From Planctomycetota bacterium (GTDB lineage Bacteria > Planctomycetota > UBA1135 > UBA2386), in NCBI GenBank assembly GCA_028281765.1, contig JANQJF010000086.1, positions 1-64,000 of the forward strand: 64,000 nt of DNA, written 5' to 3'. How positions within the stretch are numbered: the stretch's first letter is position 1; each line of letters starts with the position of its first letter. The notes beneath the pieces are model-generated. The model ran no database searches and was not told the DNA's origin. It worked only from the letters and a program-made list of their open reading frames with translations. This document shows positions 31,748-40,670 of the stretch, one piece after another. The translations under genes and the position numbers were made by a program.

Positions 31748-33931
31748 TCAGTCGATCCCGAAGAACATCGCGTCGCTGAGCACGACTCCGAGCGGGTTCC
31801 CCGCCGAGGCGTCGACGTTGATCAGCTGCACGGCGAGTTCGAGGCCGACGGCGCTCGTCGGCAGTGCGAGCGGTGCGGCGACCATCGTGTCCGAACCTGC
31901 CGAGAGCGCGAGTGTCGCAATTGGATCGACCAAGAGCTCGCCGCCGGTGATTCCCAGGATCGACAGGTCGATCGGCTGGAGGCGATAGGTGCCGAGGAGC
32001 ATGGCGACCTGTGAGTTCGGCGCCAGCGCTGCGCCGTCGATCGAGATCGTCGAGCCGACCGCCGGTAGGTCGGTCATGGTCGCGAACGGCGCGCCGGCGG
32101 CGCCTTCCATGCCGTTGCCGTAGCGATGCACTTCGGTCGACTCGAGAGTGTCCAGCTGAAACCGATGGACGTCCGTCGCGAGGATCTCGATATCGGTTCC
32201 CGAGCGAACGAAGTCGCCGAGGGTGACCGAGCGGGACAAGCGCAGGCCGTCCGCGATCAGGCTGGTGCCATCGAACAGAGTCACGGCCGTCGGGCCGTCG
32301 AACTCGTACTCCACGACTCCTACGGGCCAGACGATGATGATGTTCGACGGCGATCGATCGACGGCGCCGATCGGGCCGCCGGGTCCGCTCGACGACGCGA
32401 CGATCGTGCCGCCGGACAAGACCTCGATCGCGATCGACGACGATCCCGGGAACGCAGCGTCGAGGCTCCATGCGCCCGGGATGCCGATGTTGGCCCACGA
32501 GAGAGTCCCCATCGTGGCCTTGGTTCCGTCGCGACGCGTTCCGCGCAGCGTGAGGTCGAATCGCGATGTCGGCTGGAGACCGGTGACGTCGGTCACAGCG
32601 ATACGTGATCGACTGCCGGATTCGAGGGACACGTAGACGCCGTCGCCTTCCATGGCGCCGAGTCGGTGGATCACGCCGCAGCTGCTCGTGTCGTGGTTCG
32701 CCGCGCCGACGGCGGTGACGGCGCCATCGCCGACGCGAAGCCTCTGCTGTCCGATCGTCACGGAGGCTGCGGTCGTGGTGTAGGTCGTATCAACTCGAGT
32801 GGGTACGGACCCGAGGATCTCCCCCCAAGCGACCTTGAAGTACCGGAAGTCTGAGAACTGGTTGGCAGAGCCCCAGCGGATCTTCGTGGGCCAGCACCAG
32901 CGGAGGCACCACTCGCCGTCGAGGTGGTTGATTCCGAGATCCTGCCAGCCGATCGGCAGGTCGCTACTCGGCTGCACCGTGAACGACCACTCGCCGCTGC
33001 GGGTGCCCGTCGCGACGGTTCGCTGGCTGCCGTCGAGCCCGCGCCATGAGAACGCCGTGGAACTTCCGCCGTCGATCGTGACGAGGGCGTCGGCTCCTCG
33101 TCCTTCGATACGGCAACACAGCCCGAGACGATCCGTCGAGGCGCCGGGATCGCGGACGAAGAACTTCTGCTCGATGATCTGTCCCGCAACCGTCCAGTCG
33201 AGGAGCGGTTGCGTTCCCCAGCCGAACTCCGTCGCTCCGGCCGCGGGCGACGGAATCATCGCCGAGATACCGTCCTGTCCACTCGAGCCTAGATTGGAGA
33301 CGACGAGGGAGCCGGCGAGATCCGTCGCGAGCGTCGCGTTTCCGATCGGACGGTGGGGCAATCCGAACGCGATGAGTTCCGGCCCGTCGTAGTGCAGCGA
33401 GAGGTTCGCGACTCGGTTGGCGAACACGCCGCCGCTGAAGCAGCCATTCGTCGCGCGACCCAGCGTCAGCGATGCGTCGGGATTCGCGTACACGGACGGG
33501 TTCGGGCCCGTGCCGTTCGAATACGCCGCGGACAGGCCAACATGGCAGATTGCCATGCCCGTCGTCCCCGCGGGCAGCGTCACGGGGTTGCCGAACACGC
33601 CGAGGGTGCGTCGGTCGACGCCTTCCGCGACCACGGACGCGATCCCCGCTAGCGTCCACTGTGTCGGGTCGAGCTCCGCGCCGAGGTGCGAGCCGCTCTT
33701 GACATAGAGTTCCAGGGTGCCGGCAGTCCCCATTGGAGACGCGGAGTTCACCGAGACGCCGCGCAGCGAAATGCCGCTCGGCGCGAGGACTTGGAGATCG
33801 AAGTAGACCGAGCCGCCCGGGTTGCCCTGATTGTCGCTCGAGAACAACGTGTCGAGCTGGCTTTGGGCGGCGGCTGGGACCGAGAACGCAATCGCGGCAA
33901 GCGTCGCGTGGAGGCTGCGTCGAAGAAGCAT
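31748..33931 (-). CDS. Large secreted beta-rich protein, unknown function, shared C-terminal domain
   Basis: The 727-residue product has a signal peptide (LHATLAAIAFSVPAAAQ) and a Gly/Ser/Thr-rich, beta-strand-rich body with a few Cys. The first 200 residues resemble planctomycete proteins with GTLELYVKSGS-type sandwiches, and the middle has Trp-rich segments (WCLRWCWPTKIRWG). The end carries GGELLVDP and PLALPTSAVGLELAVQLINVD, the same domain as in other secreted proteins. I do not recognise a catalytic domain. It may be a structural surface protein. Confidence 0.75.
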   Translation of the reverse strand: MLLRRSLHATLAAIAFSVPAAAQSQLDTLFSSDNQGNPGGSVYFDLQVLAPSGISLRGVSVNSASPMGTAGTLELYVKSGSHLGAELDPTQWTLAGIASVVAEGVDRRTLGVFGNPVTLPAGTTGMAICHVGLSAAYSNGTGPNPSVYANPDASLTLGRATNGCFSGGVFANRVANLSLHYDGPELIAFGLPHRPIGNATLATDLAGSLVVSNLGSSGQDGISAMIPSPAAGATEFGWGTQPLLDWTVAGQIIEQKFFVRDPGASTDRLGLCCRIEGRGADALVTIDGGSSTAFSWRGLDGSQRTVATGTRSGEWSFTVQPSSDLPIGWQDLGINHLDGEWCLRWCWPTKIRWGSANQFSDFRYFKVAWGEILGSVPTRVDTTYTTTAASVTIGQQRLRVGDGAVTAVGAANHDTSSCGVIHRLGAMEGDGVYVSLESGSRSRIAVTDVTGLQPTSRFDLTLRGTRRDGTKATMGTLSWANIGIPGAWSLDAAFPGSSSIAIEVLSGGTIVASSSGPGGPIGAVDRSPSNIIIVWPVGVVEYEFDGPTAVTLFDGTSLIADGLRLSRSVTLGDFVRSGTDIEILATDVHRFQLDTLESTEVHRYGNGMEGAAGAPFATMTDLPAVGSTISIDGAALAPNSQVAMLLGTYRLQPIDLSILGITGGELLVDPIATLALSAGSDTMVAAPLALPTSAVGLELAVQLINVDASAGNPLGVVLSDAMFFGID

Positions 33932-34008
33932 CTATTTCCTTTCGGTTGGGTTGCTTCTTCTTGATCGCTGGCCACTCGAGAGGACACCGGGTGTGAGGAA
34001 GTGACGCG

Positions 34009-34692
34009 CTACAACCCCCGCACCCACACGTTCCGATACCGCACGGGATTCCCGTGATCCTGGAGGAACAGCGGCCCGTCCTCCGTCCCCTCCGCGATCG
34101 GACTGGCCGTCGTGCGCGCCGTGACCTCGGCGTGGTCCTGGATCAGCACGCCGTTGTGGAACACGGTCATCGTCGCGTTCTTCGTCTTTTTGCCGTCGTC
34201 CCCGAACTGCGCGGCGCGGAACACGATGTCGTAGGTCTGCCACTCGCCCGGTTTGCGGCACGCGTTGACGAGCGGGACGTGCTGACCGTAGATCGCGCCG
34301 CACTGGCCGTTCGGGTACGTCGAATTCTCGAACGAGTCGAGGACCTGCACCTCGTAGCGACCCTGCACGTAGACGCCGGAGTTGCCGCGGCCCTGGCCCT
34401 TGCCCTTCGGCTCGGCCGGCGTCGCGAACTCGACGTGAATCTGCGCGTCGCCGAAGGTGTGCTTGCTGAACAGCCCGCCGCCGCGCTGGACGAGGATTGC
34501 GCCGTCTTCGACCTTCCAGTGCGCCGGTTGGCCGTCGCGCTTGCGCCAGCCGCTGAGGTCCTTGCCGTCGAACAGCACGACGGCGTCGCTCGGCGGCGCG
34601 GTGCCGACGCCGGGGGTGATGACTTCCGGTTCGTCGAAGGAAAGGAACGCGGTGGCGCCGGAGGCGAGGAGCAGAAGGGGGATGCGCAGCAT
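34009..34692 (-). CDS. Secreted DUF1080 protein (3-keto-disaccharide hydrolase fold)
   Basis: The 227-residue protein has a short signal-like start (LLLLASGATAFLSF) and a DUF1080 jelly roll: VLFDGKDLSGWRKRDG, WKVEDGAILVQRGGG, SGVYVQGRYEVQVLDSF and WQTYDIVFRAAQF. DUF1080 members act on keto-sugar intermediates or bind carbohydrates outside the cell. The ATG at 34692 opens the signal peptide; upstream residues are non-conserved and shadow the divergent gene. It shares a 113-bp divergent control region with the VCBS gene, which holds a symmetrical inverted repeat. Confidence 0.88.
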   Translation of the reverse strand: MLRIPLLLLASGATAFLSFDEPEVITPGVGTAPPSDAVVLFDGKDLSGWRKRDGQPAHWKVEDGAILVQRGGGLFSKHTFGDAQIHVEFATPAEPKGKGQGRGNSGVYVQGRYEVQVLDSFENSTYPNGQCGAIYGQHVPLVNACRKPGEWQTYDIVFRAAQFGDDGKKTKNATMTVFHNGVLIQDHAEVTARTTASPIAEGTEDGPLFLQDHGNPVRYRNVWVRGL

Positions 34693-34720
34693 GGGGTCCT
34701 CGGTCGAGGTCGGGGAAGAT

Positions 34721-34770
34721 TGCCGAGATCGTAGCCTGCGCCGGCGCGCCCGGCGATCTCGGCATACAAT
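34721..34770. promoter_or_regulatory. Divergent promoter region with 11-bp inverted repeat
   Basis: TGCCGAGATCG (34721-34731) and CGATCTCGGCA (34754-34764) are perfect inverted arms 22 bp apart. The right arm is followed at once by TACAAT (34765-34770), a good -10 for the rightward gene. On the other strand TACGAT (34733-34728) overlaps the left arm as a -10 for the leftward gene. No strong -35 is seen. A regulator bound to both arms could switch both genes. Confidence 0.5.
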
Positions 34771-34805
34771 GCGGGTCTCGCTTCTGGTCTCCCGGGAAAG
34801 CACCG

Positions 34806-37412
34806 ATGCGCAAGACGCCAACGCTCGTCCTCTCCGTCGTCATGTTCGCCTCGATCGGTGTCGATGCGGGTGCGCAGCAGCAGTTCGAGTCCATCGGGCT
34901 CCGCCACCTTCCGCTTGACGTCGACCTGTCGGTGCGTGACATCGCCCTGACAGACGTCGACGGGGACCTCGATCTCGATCTGCTGTCGACGATCTCGATC
35001 CTGAACAGCGCCGAGATCCGCCTCTACGAGCACGGAGATCCGACCGTGTTCGAGTACGCGAACGGGGCGCAGCCGATCGCGGGCAGTGGCGTGCTCGCCG
35101 CGATGGTCGACGTCGATGGAGACGGTGACGAAGACATGATCACGAAAGGGAGCGAGTCGTCGGCGAGTCGTGTCTATCGGAACGACGGTGGTGGCGCGTT
35201 CACGATGATCGCGTCCTTGCCCGGGATGGGGAGTCGCGACATCGCTGCGGGCGACGTCGACGCGGACGGCGATCTCGATCTCGTGCTCGGTCGCTCCTGG
35301 CTCGGATCGACGCGGCTCTTGCTCAACAACGGCGCCGGGCTGTTCACGGAGGTCACGGCGACGCACATGCCGGTGCAGAATCTCAACACGACCTCGGTGG
35401 CGCTGTTCGACGCCGACTTCGACGGGGATCTCGATCTCTTCGTCGGGAACTCCGGCTACTTCATCGGGCACCTCTACGTCCCCGGACCGAACGAGCTCTA
35501 TCTCAATTCCGGGAATGGTGTGTTCACGGACGTGACGGCGGCGCAGCTGCCGACGATGACGCCCGGCGAGACCGGTGACGTCGCGGTCGGGGACTGTGAC
35601 GGCGATGGTGATCCCGACCTGTTGCTCCGAGACGCGGGGGACCTCGTGCTGCTCCGCAACGACGGGCTCGGCAACTTCACGGACGACTCGGCCGATTTGG
35701 ATCCCGCCGGAGACGAGTCGGGGCCCGCCGCGCTCTGGGTCGATGTCGACGGCGACGCCGCGCTCGACATCGTGTTGTCCGGCAACCCGCGCATCCTCTG
35801 GAATGCGGGCAACGGCACGTTCGTCGATCGTTCGGCACCGATGCTGCCGACCGACCTGCCGTTGACCGAGGACGTCGCTGCGGGCGACCTCGACGCGGAC
35901 GGGGACATCGATCTTGTGTTCGGCTCGGCGGGTCGGCACGTCATGCTGCTCAACGGCGGCGGCAAGTTCGCCGACGCGAGTCGGCAGAAGCTCGCGCCGA
36001 CCGATCCGCGGCCGATGGCCGTCGGGGATGTCGACAACGACGGGTTCCTCGACCTCGTGATGTCCGAGCCGACCGGCGGGCCGTTCGCGCCGCCGGTCGT
36101 GTTCTTCGGCGACGGGGACGGCAACCTCGGGCCGCGTCGCGCGGCGTTCATGCCCGATGACGCGGAGCTGGTTGCCGAGCCGATCGTGCTCGCCGACGTC
36201 GACGGGGACGCATTCCTCGACCTGATCTTCATCGGCTTCGAGGATCAGCCGTGGTCGATGCACCCGCGGCTCTACGTCAACGACGGCTTCGGCAACTTCG
36301 TCTTCGCGCCGCCAGGCGCGATGCCGGTCGTGTCCCCGGCCCGATCGCTGGTCGCCGGAGATGTCGACGCCGACGGCGACGTCGATCTCATCGTCGGCAT
36401 GCGGCCCGGCGTCGATCGGCTCTACCTCAACGACGGCACGGGCGTGTTCACGGACACGCCGGGCCGACTCCCCAATCTCAACCGATGGACGAGCGCGCTC
36501 GGGCTCGAGGACGTGGACGCCGACGGTGACCTGGACCTCGTCGTGGGGTTTGCCGACTACTCGAACTTCCTCAACCAGCCGCGGCTCTACGTGAACGACG
36601 GGAGCGGCAGTTTCACGGACGTCACCGGCAGCCGCATGCCCGGCATGAATCCGCTGACCAACGCACTGCGCATCGGTGACGTCAACGGCGACCTCTGGCC
36701 GGACATCGTGCTCGGCTGCTGGGGCACGAGTTCGTTTCCGAACGAGCGGCATCGGCTGTTGCTCAACGACGGCATCGGCGGGTTCCTCGACGCGACTGCG
36801 GCGAGCCTGCCGAACCAGCTCTCGTCGACTTGGGACCTCGTGCTCGAAGATCTCGACGCCGACGGTGACCTCGACATCTTCGTGGGTCACTACTGGGACG
36901 GCGACGTCCTCTACCTGAACGACGGCACGGGCGTGTTCTCGTTCACGACGGGACGCACGCCGACCCGGCAGGTCTCGAGGCACTACGCGGCGGCCGATTT
37001 CGACCGCGATGGCGACGTCGACCTCGTGCCCAACTCCGAGCTGTGGACCAACCACGAGCGGCAGCTGCGCGTCGAGCGGATCGCGCGAACCGGACACGAC
37101 CTCGTCGTGTCGTATCACTCGCAGCCCGGCTACGGCGCCGGCATCGATCTCGTGTTTCCGTTCGTCGGGTTTGCCCGCAGCAGCGTGTCCCTTCCGCCGT
37201 TCGGCGTGCTCGGGTTGGACCCGCTCGCGATCGCGACGCTTCCGCCGCTGCAGATCACGCATCCCGTCGGGTCGGCGGACATCTCGATCTCGATTCCGGA
37301 CCAAGCGACGCTCCACGGATTCGAGTTGCACTTCCAGGCGGTGGTCGTCGCGGGGTTGCCGAGCGACGCGCGATTCACCGGCGTCGAGACCGTGCGCGTG
37401 CTCGTGCTCTGA
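34806..37412 (+). CDS. Secreted VCBS/FG-GAP repeat protein with 14 calcium-loop repeats
   Basis: The 868-residue product has a signal peptide (TLVLSVVMFASIGVDAGAQ) and about fourteen repeats, each with an Asp-rich loop such as DVDGDGDEDM, DVDADGDLDLV, DLDADGDIDLV or DVNGDLWPDI, consistent with two seven-bladed propellers. The final 130 residues contain FGVLGLDP and IPDQATLHGFELHFQA, the shared C-terminal domain. It is probably an extracellular binding or structural protein. It is divergent from the DUF1080 gene and 3 bp from the end of rsmE. Confidence 0.88.
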   Translation: MRKTPTLVLSVVMFASIGVDAGAQQQFESIGLRHLPLDVDLSVRDIALTDVDGDLDLDLLSTISILNSAEIRLYEHGDPTVFEYANGAQPIAGSGVLAAMVDVDGDGDEDMITKGSESSASRVYRNDGGGAFTMIASLPGMGSRDIAAGDVDADGDLDLVLGRSWLGSTRLLLNNGAGLFTEVTATHMPVQNLNTTSVALFDADFDGDLDLFVGNSGYFIGHLYVPGPNELYLNSGNGVFTDVTAAQLPTMTPGETGDVAVGDCDGDGDPDLLLRDAGDLVLLRNDGLGNFTDDSADLDPAGDESGPAALWVDVDGDAALDIVLSGNPRILWNAGNGTFVDRSAPMLPTDLPLTEDVAAGDLDADGDIDLVFGSAGRHVMLLNGGGKFADASRQKLAPTDPRPMAVGDVDNDGFLDLVMSEPTGGPFAPPVVFFGDGDGNLGPRRAAFMPDDAELVAEPIVLADVDGDAFLDLIFIGFEDQPWSMHPRLYVNDGFGNFVFAPPGAMPVVSPARSLVAGDVDADGDVDLIVGMRPGVDRLYLNDGTGVFTDTPGRLPNLNRWTSALGLEDVDADGDLDLVVGFADYSNFLNQPRLYVNDGSGSFTDVTGSRMPGMNPLTNALRIGDVNGDLWPDIVLGCWGTSSFPNERHRLLLNDGIGGFLDATAASLPNQLSSTWDLVLEDLDADGDLDIFVGHYWDGDVLYLNDGTGVFSFTTGRTPTRQVSRHYAAADFDRDGDVDLVPNSELWTNHERQLRVERIARTGHDLVVSYHSQPGYGAGIDLVFPFVGFARSSVSLPPFGVLGLDPLAIATLPPLQITHPVGSADISISIPDQATLHGFELHFQAVVVAGLPSDARFTGVETVRVLVL

Positions 37413-37415
37413 GTC

Positions 37416-38207
37416 TCATTCGGACTCGGCCGACGCCGCTCGGCCGACAGCGCGCGGGCTCACGGCCCCGCGTGTGCCGATGGCGCGCAGCAAGCTCAGC
37501 TGCGCGTGCGCGACGGCGACCGCCGTTTCGACTCGCAAGACCCCGGTCGGGAACCGCACGGGACGGAAGCCGCGCTCTGCGAACATCGTCACTTCGTAAG
37601 GCGTGAACCCGCGCTCCGGTCCGATCGCGACCGTGAACGCGCACGGTCGCGCGATCGCCAGGTCGGTCGTGGCCACGGGCGCGTCGCCGTCGGCGACGAA
37701 GCGGGCGCCGGGTGGGACGGTCTGGTCCAAGCGATCCTCGACGAACGGCTTGAACAGCGGATGCTGCTCGACGCGCGGGAGCCGCGTGTGGCGACCCTGC
37801 TCGAGGCCCGCGACGAGATGCGCGCGCGTCGTCTCGGGCTCGAGGACGCGGCTCTGCAGGTGGCTCTTGTCGACGCGCCACGTGCGCGTGAGCACGATCC
37901 GCGCGAAGCCGAGCGCGGCGGCGTGCTCCAGCACGCGCGCGAGCACCTTCGGGCGGGGATACGCGAGGACGAGCGTGTCTTCGAAGGGCTCGCTCGGTTC
38001 GTCCCCGTCGAATTCACACGCGAGCTCGACGCGCTCCGCGTCGAGGTGCGTGACCGTACCGGTGCCGGTCGGACCGTCGAGGAGGCCGATGCGGACCCGT
38101 CGACCCGGCGACGCGCGCAGGACGTCGCGAAGGTGCGCGGCACGCCGATCGCGGAGCGTCGCACGTCCTTCGTGCACTTCCGCGTCGTCGAGCAGCACGA
38201 GGTTCAT
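37416..38207 (-). CDS. rsmE: 16S rRNA (uracil-1498-N3) methyltransferase
   Basis: The 263-residue SPOUT-family enzyme methylates U1498 of 16S rRNA. An N-terminal PUA-like part (RDRRAAHLRDVLRASPGRRVRI) precedes the knot domain, where IGPERGFTPYEVTMFAERGF and the late LRVETAVAVAHAQ are the SAM-binding signatures. The ATG overlaps the stop of the GGDEF gene (ATGA), an unusual pairing. Convergent with the VCBS gene. Confidence 0.92.
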   Translation of the reverse strand: MNLVLLDDAEVHEGRATLRDRRAAHLRDVLRASPGRRVRIGLLDGPTGTGTVTHLDAERVELACEFDGDEPSEPFEDTLVLAYPRPKVLARVLEHAAALGFARIVLTRTWRVDKSHLQSRVLEPETTRAHLVAGLEQGRHTRLPRVEQHPLFKPFVEDRLDQTVPPGARFVADGDAPVATTDLAIARPCAFTVAIGPERGFTPYEVTMFAERGFRPVRFPTGVLRVETAVAVAHAQLSLLRAIGTRGAVSPRAVGRAASAESE

Positions 38208-39184
38208 CGGCTGCGCGACGGCAGAGGAGGCAGGACGTCGTCGTCTCCGTTGTCATCGTCCGAGTAGAGCCAAACCTGGTCCTTGCCACGTTGCTTGGCT
38301 TCGTGCAGCGCCTTGTTCGCGCGGAACCGAAGGTCGTCCGGCGTCGTCGCGCTCTGGCCGTCGTACGTGTCGATGCCGAGTGAAATCGTCACGCGGGTCG
38401 AGTAGCGATCGGACTTGATCACGCGCTCGGCGACGCGCTGGCGGATGCGCAGGCCGGTCTGCACGGCTTCGGCCGGCGTCGTCTGCGGCAGCAGCACGGC
38501 GAATTCGTCGCCGCCGAAGCGTGCCGCGAAGTCCGTCTCGCGGCACGACGACTTGAGCGTCGCCGCGACGGTGCGCAGCACCTCGTCCCCGAACGCGTAG
38601 TCGGTCGTGTCGTTGATCGTCTTGAAGTTGTCGACGTCGATGAGCAGCAGCGACAGCGGATCTTGGTTGCGCTGCGCGCGCTTGAACTCGACGTGCAGCA
38701 GGTTGCGGAAGTGCTGTTCGCTGAGCAGCTCGGTCTTGAAGTCGTTCGTGACCTGGCCCTGCAGCTCGCGCGCGAGTTCGTGCAGGCCGTTGACGTGGTC
38801 GAGCGCGGCGGCGGCGAGCTCCACGCGGTGCAGGATCTCGTCGATCGAATGGGGCGGCATCACGAAGTCGCGGAGCGGCACCGCGAGGTGGCGCGCCTCC
38901 TCGAGGCCGTCCGGAGAGTCGACCAGGACCAGCACCGAGATCGGGCCGCGCCGGTGCAGGGCCTCGAGCAGGCCGAACTCCACGCCCTGCCGTCGCAGGA
39001 CCAGCGGGTTCAGGATCGCGAGGTCGAACGACCCGGACTCGGTGAGTCGCTGGCTCGCGTCGAGGCTCCGGGACTCGGTCACGTCGTATCCGGTCCGCCG
39101 CAGGTGCCCGACCATTTCGCCGAGGTCGTCGCGCCGGTGGTTCAGCACCAGGGCTCGACGTATCCCTTTGCCAGGCACGGACAT
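38204..39184 (-). CDS. Diguanylate cyclase (GGDEF) with degenerate receiver-like domain
   Basis: The 326-residue protein makes cyclic-di-GMP from GTP. The GGDEF domain (about 155-310) has RFGGDEFAVLLP, a catalytic match, with ARFGG preceding and IDVDNFKTINDTTDYAFGD for metal binding. The first 130 residues look like a receiver fold (RALVLNHRRDDLGEMVGHLRR), but at the expected phosphoacceptor position FDLAILNPLV shows Asn rather than Asp, so it may not be phosphorylated. A coiled-coil linker joins the parts. The ATG at 39184 was preferred over TTG at 39193. Confidence 0.88.
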   Translation of the reverse strand: MSVPGKGIRRALVLNHRRDDLGEMVGHLRRTGYDVTESRSLDASQRLTESGSFDLAILNPLVLRRQGVEFGLLEALHRRGPISVLVLVDSPDGLEEARHLAVPLRDFVMPPHSIDEILHRVELAAAALDHVNGLHELARELQGQVTNDFKTELLSEQHFRNLLHVEFKRAQRNQDPLSLLLIDVDNFKTINDTTDYAFGDEVLRTVAATLKSSCRETDFAARFGGDEFAVLLPQTTPAEAVQTGLRIRQRVAERVIKSDRYSTRVTISLGIDTYDGQSATTPDDLRFRANKALHEAKQRGKDQVWLYSDDDNGDDDVLPPLPSRSR

Positions 39185-39377
39185 ATCAATCAACGGGGTG
39201 GTCTCTCAGGATGCGGCCGGGCCGGAGGCTCGGGGTCGTGGAGGGGGGATCTCGGTCTCGGACCGCCGCGACGGACGTCGGCCCGGTACCAGATCTTCGC
39301 ATCCGGCTGGGCATCTCGCCACAGTCCGCTGAGATCACGGAATTTAGGTGATCGCGCCGGGACGCGAAAGTCCGCCC

Positions 39378-39405
39378 TTGAACCGCGGGGGGCGGTTCTT
39401 AGAAT
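39378..39405 (+). promoter_or_regulatory. Sigma-70-type promoter of rpsB-tsf-pyrH
   Basis: TTGAAC (39378-39383) and TAGAAT (39400-39405) match -35 and -10 consensus closely, 16 bp apart, in a 277-bp gap without genes. GAACCGC (39380-39386) and GCGGTTC (39392-39398) form an inverted repeat with a 5-nt centre inside the spacer, which could be an operator. Transcription would begin near 39412, giving an about 50-nt leader. Nothing else was recognised in the gap. Confidence 0.65.
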
Positions 39406-39461
39406 CCCGCGCCCCAAATCCCCGTTCGCACCGAAAAACCACCGCAGGAAACGGATCTACC

Positions 39462-40592
39462 GTGCCAGTCGTAACCGTTCAGGAACTCATCGACGCCGGC
39501 GTCCATTTTGGACACCAGGCCCGTCGCTGGAACCCGAAGATGAAGCCCTTCATCCACGGTCGCCGGCACAAGATCCACGTGATCAACCTCAAGGAGACCA
39601 TCCGCGGTCTCTACCAGGCACGTCACTTCCTCAACCAGATCGCCTCGATGGGTGGTCAGGTCGTGTTCTGCGGCACGAAGCGTCAGATCCGCGCCGTCGT
39701 CTCCTCGGAGGCGAAGCGCTGCAACATGCCGGCGATCACCGAGCGGTGGATCGGTGGCACGCTGACGAACTTCAACACGGTGCGTGAGCGGCTGACTCGC
39801 CTCGAAGAGATCGAGGCGATGGAAGCGGACGGCAGCCTCGAGCTGCACAAGAAGAAGGCGCAAGCCATGCTTCGCCGGGAGATGCGCAAGATCCAGCGCA
39901 ACCTCGAGGGTGTCCGTGAGCTGCACGGCCTGCCGTCGGCGATCGTCGTCGTCGACCCGCGCCGCGAAGAGATCACGATGCGCGAGGCGCAACGGATGAA
40001 CGTCCCGGTCGTCGCGATCCTCGACACCGACTGTGATCCGGATCTCGCGGACATCGCGATTCCGGCGAACGACGACGCGATGAGCTCCGTGCAGCTGATC
40101 CTGTCGAAGCTCGCGGATGCGATCATCGAAGGTCGCGCGACCGTCAACGAAGCCGACCTCGCCGCAGCGCAGCGGAATGCCGCGAACGATCCGCGTGCGC
40201 GCGAGATCGCCGGTCGCCGCCAGCAAGAGCGTGGCCCGCAGCGTGGTGGACGCGGCGGTGGTCGTGGTGGTCAGCAGGGTGGCCGTGGTGGCGGTGGTGG
40301 TCGAGGCGGTGGACGCTTCGCCGCGCGCGCTGGTGGTCACGCCGAGACGGTCAGCATCGGTGGACAGGCCGAGGCGCCCGAGACGAAGCCGGTCGAGGCT
40401 CCGCCGACGGACGCGCCGGCTGCGGCCGACGCGCCGGCTCCGGAAGCGCCCGCGACCCCGGCTCCGGAAGCTCCGGCGCCTGCTCCTGAGGCTGCCGCTC
40501 CCGAGGCTCCGGCCGCGGATGCCCCGGCCCCTGAGGCCCCCGCAGCCGACGCGACGCCGCCGGCGGAAGACAAGCCCGAAGGCCAGAGCTGA
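39462..40592 (+). CDS. rpsB: 30S ribosomal protein S2 with long RG-rich and Ala/Pro/Glu-rich tail
   Basis: The first 230 residues are a normal S2: TVQELIDAGVHFGHQARRWNPKM, FVGTK-like FCGTKRQIRAVV and WIGGTLTNF. A GTG start at 39462 is supported by an AGGAA about 12 nt upstream. The protein is 376 residues, about 130-150 more than usual. The extra part has Arg-Gly repeats (RGGRGGGRGGQQGG) followed by a tail of Ala, Pro and Glu (APEAPAPAPE). RGG segments often bind RNA. Both tail parts lie in one reading frame with the usual GC-rich codon use. Confidence 0.95.
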   Translation: MPVVTVQELIDAGVHFGHQARRWNPKMKPFIHGRRHKIHVINLKETIRGLYQARHFLNQIASMGGQVVFCGTKRQIRAVVSSEAKRCNMPAITERWIGGTLTNFNTVRERLTRLEEIEAMEADGSLELHKKKAQAMLRREMRKIQRNLEGVRELHGLPSAIVVVDPRREEITMREAQRMNVPVVAILDTDCDPDLADIAIPANDDAMSSVQLILSKLADAIIEGRATVNEADLAAAQRNAANDPRAREIAGRRQQERGPQRGGRGGGRGGQQGGRGGGGGRGGGRFAARAGGHAETVSIGGQAEAPETKPVEAPPTDAPAAADAPAPEAPATPAPEAPAPAPEAAAPEAPAADAPAPEAPAADATPPAEDKPEGQS

Positions 40593-40670
40593 GTCCCGGC
40601 TCGGCCCTGCGCTGCGACCCGAATTTCCAACCCACATCCGACCCCACGGCGGGCGTCTGCCCGCAGAACG

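Noticed and set aside
34167..37331. Very long antisense open frame (over 1000 codons) on the minus strand
   Set aside because: It lies opposite the VCBS gene and the DUF1080 gene. Its translation is Arg/Val/Asp-rich without domains, as expected when a high-GC gene is read on the other strand.
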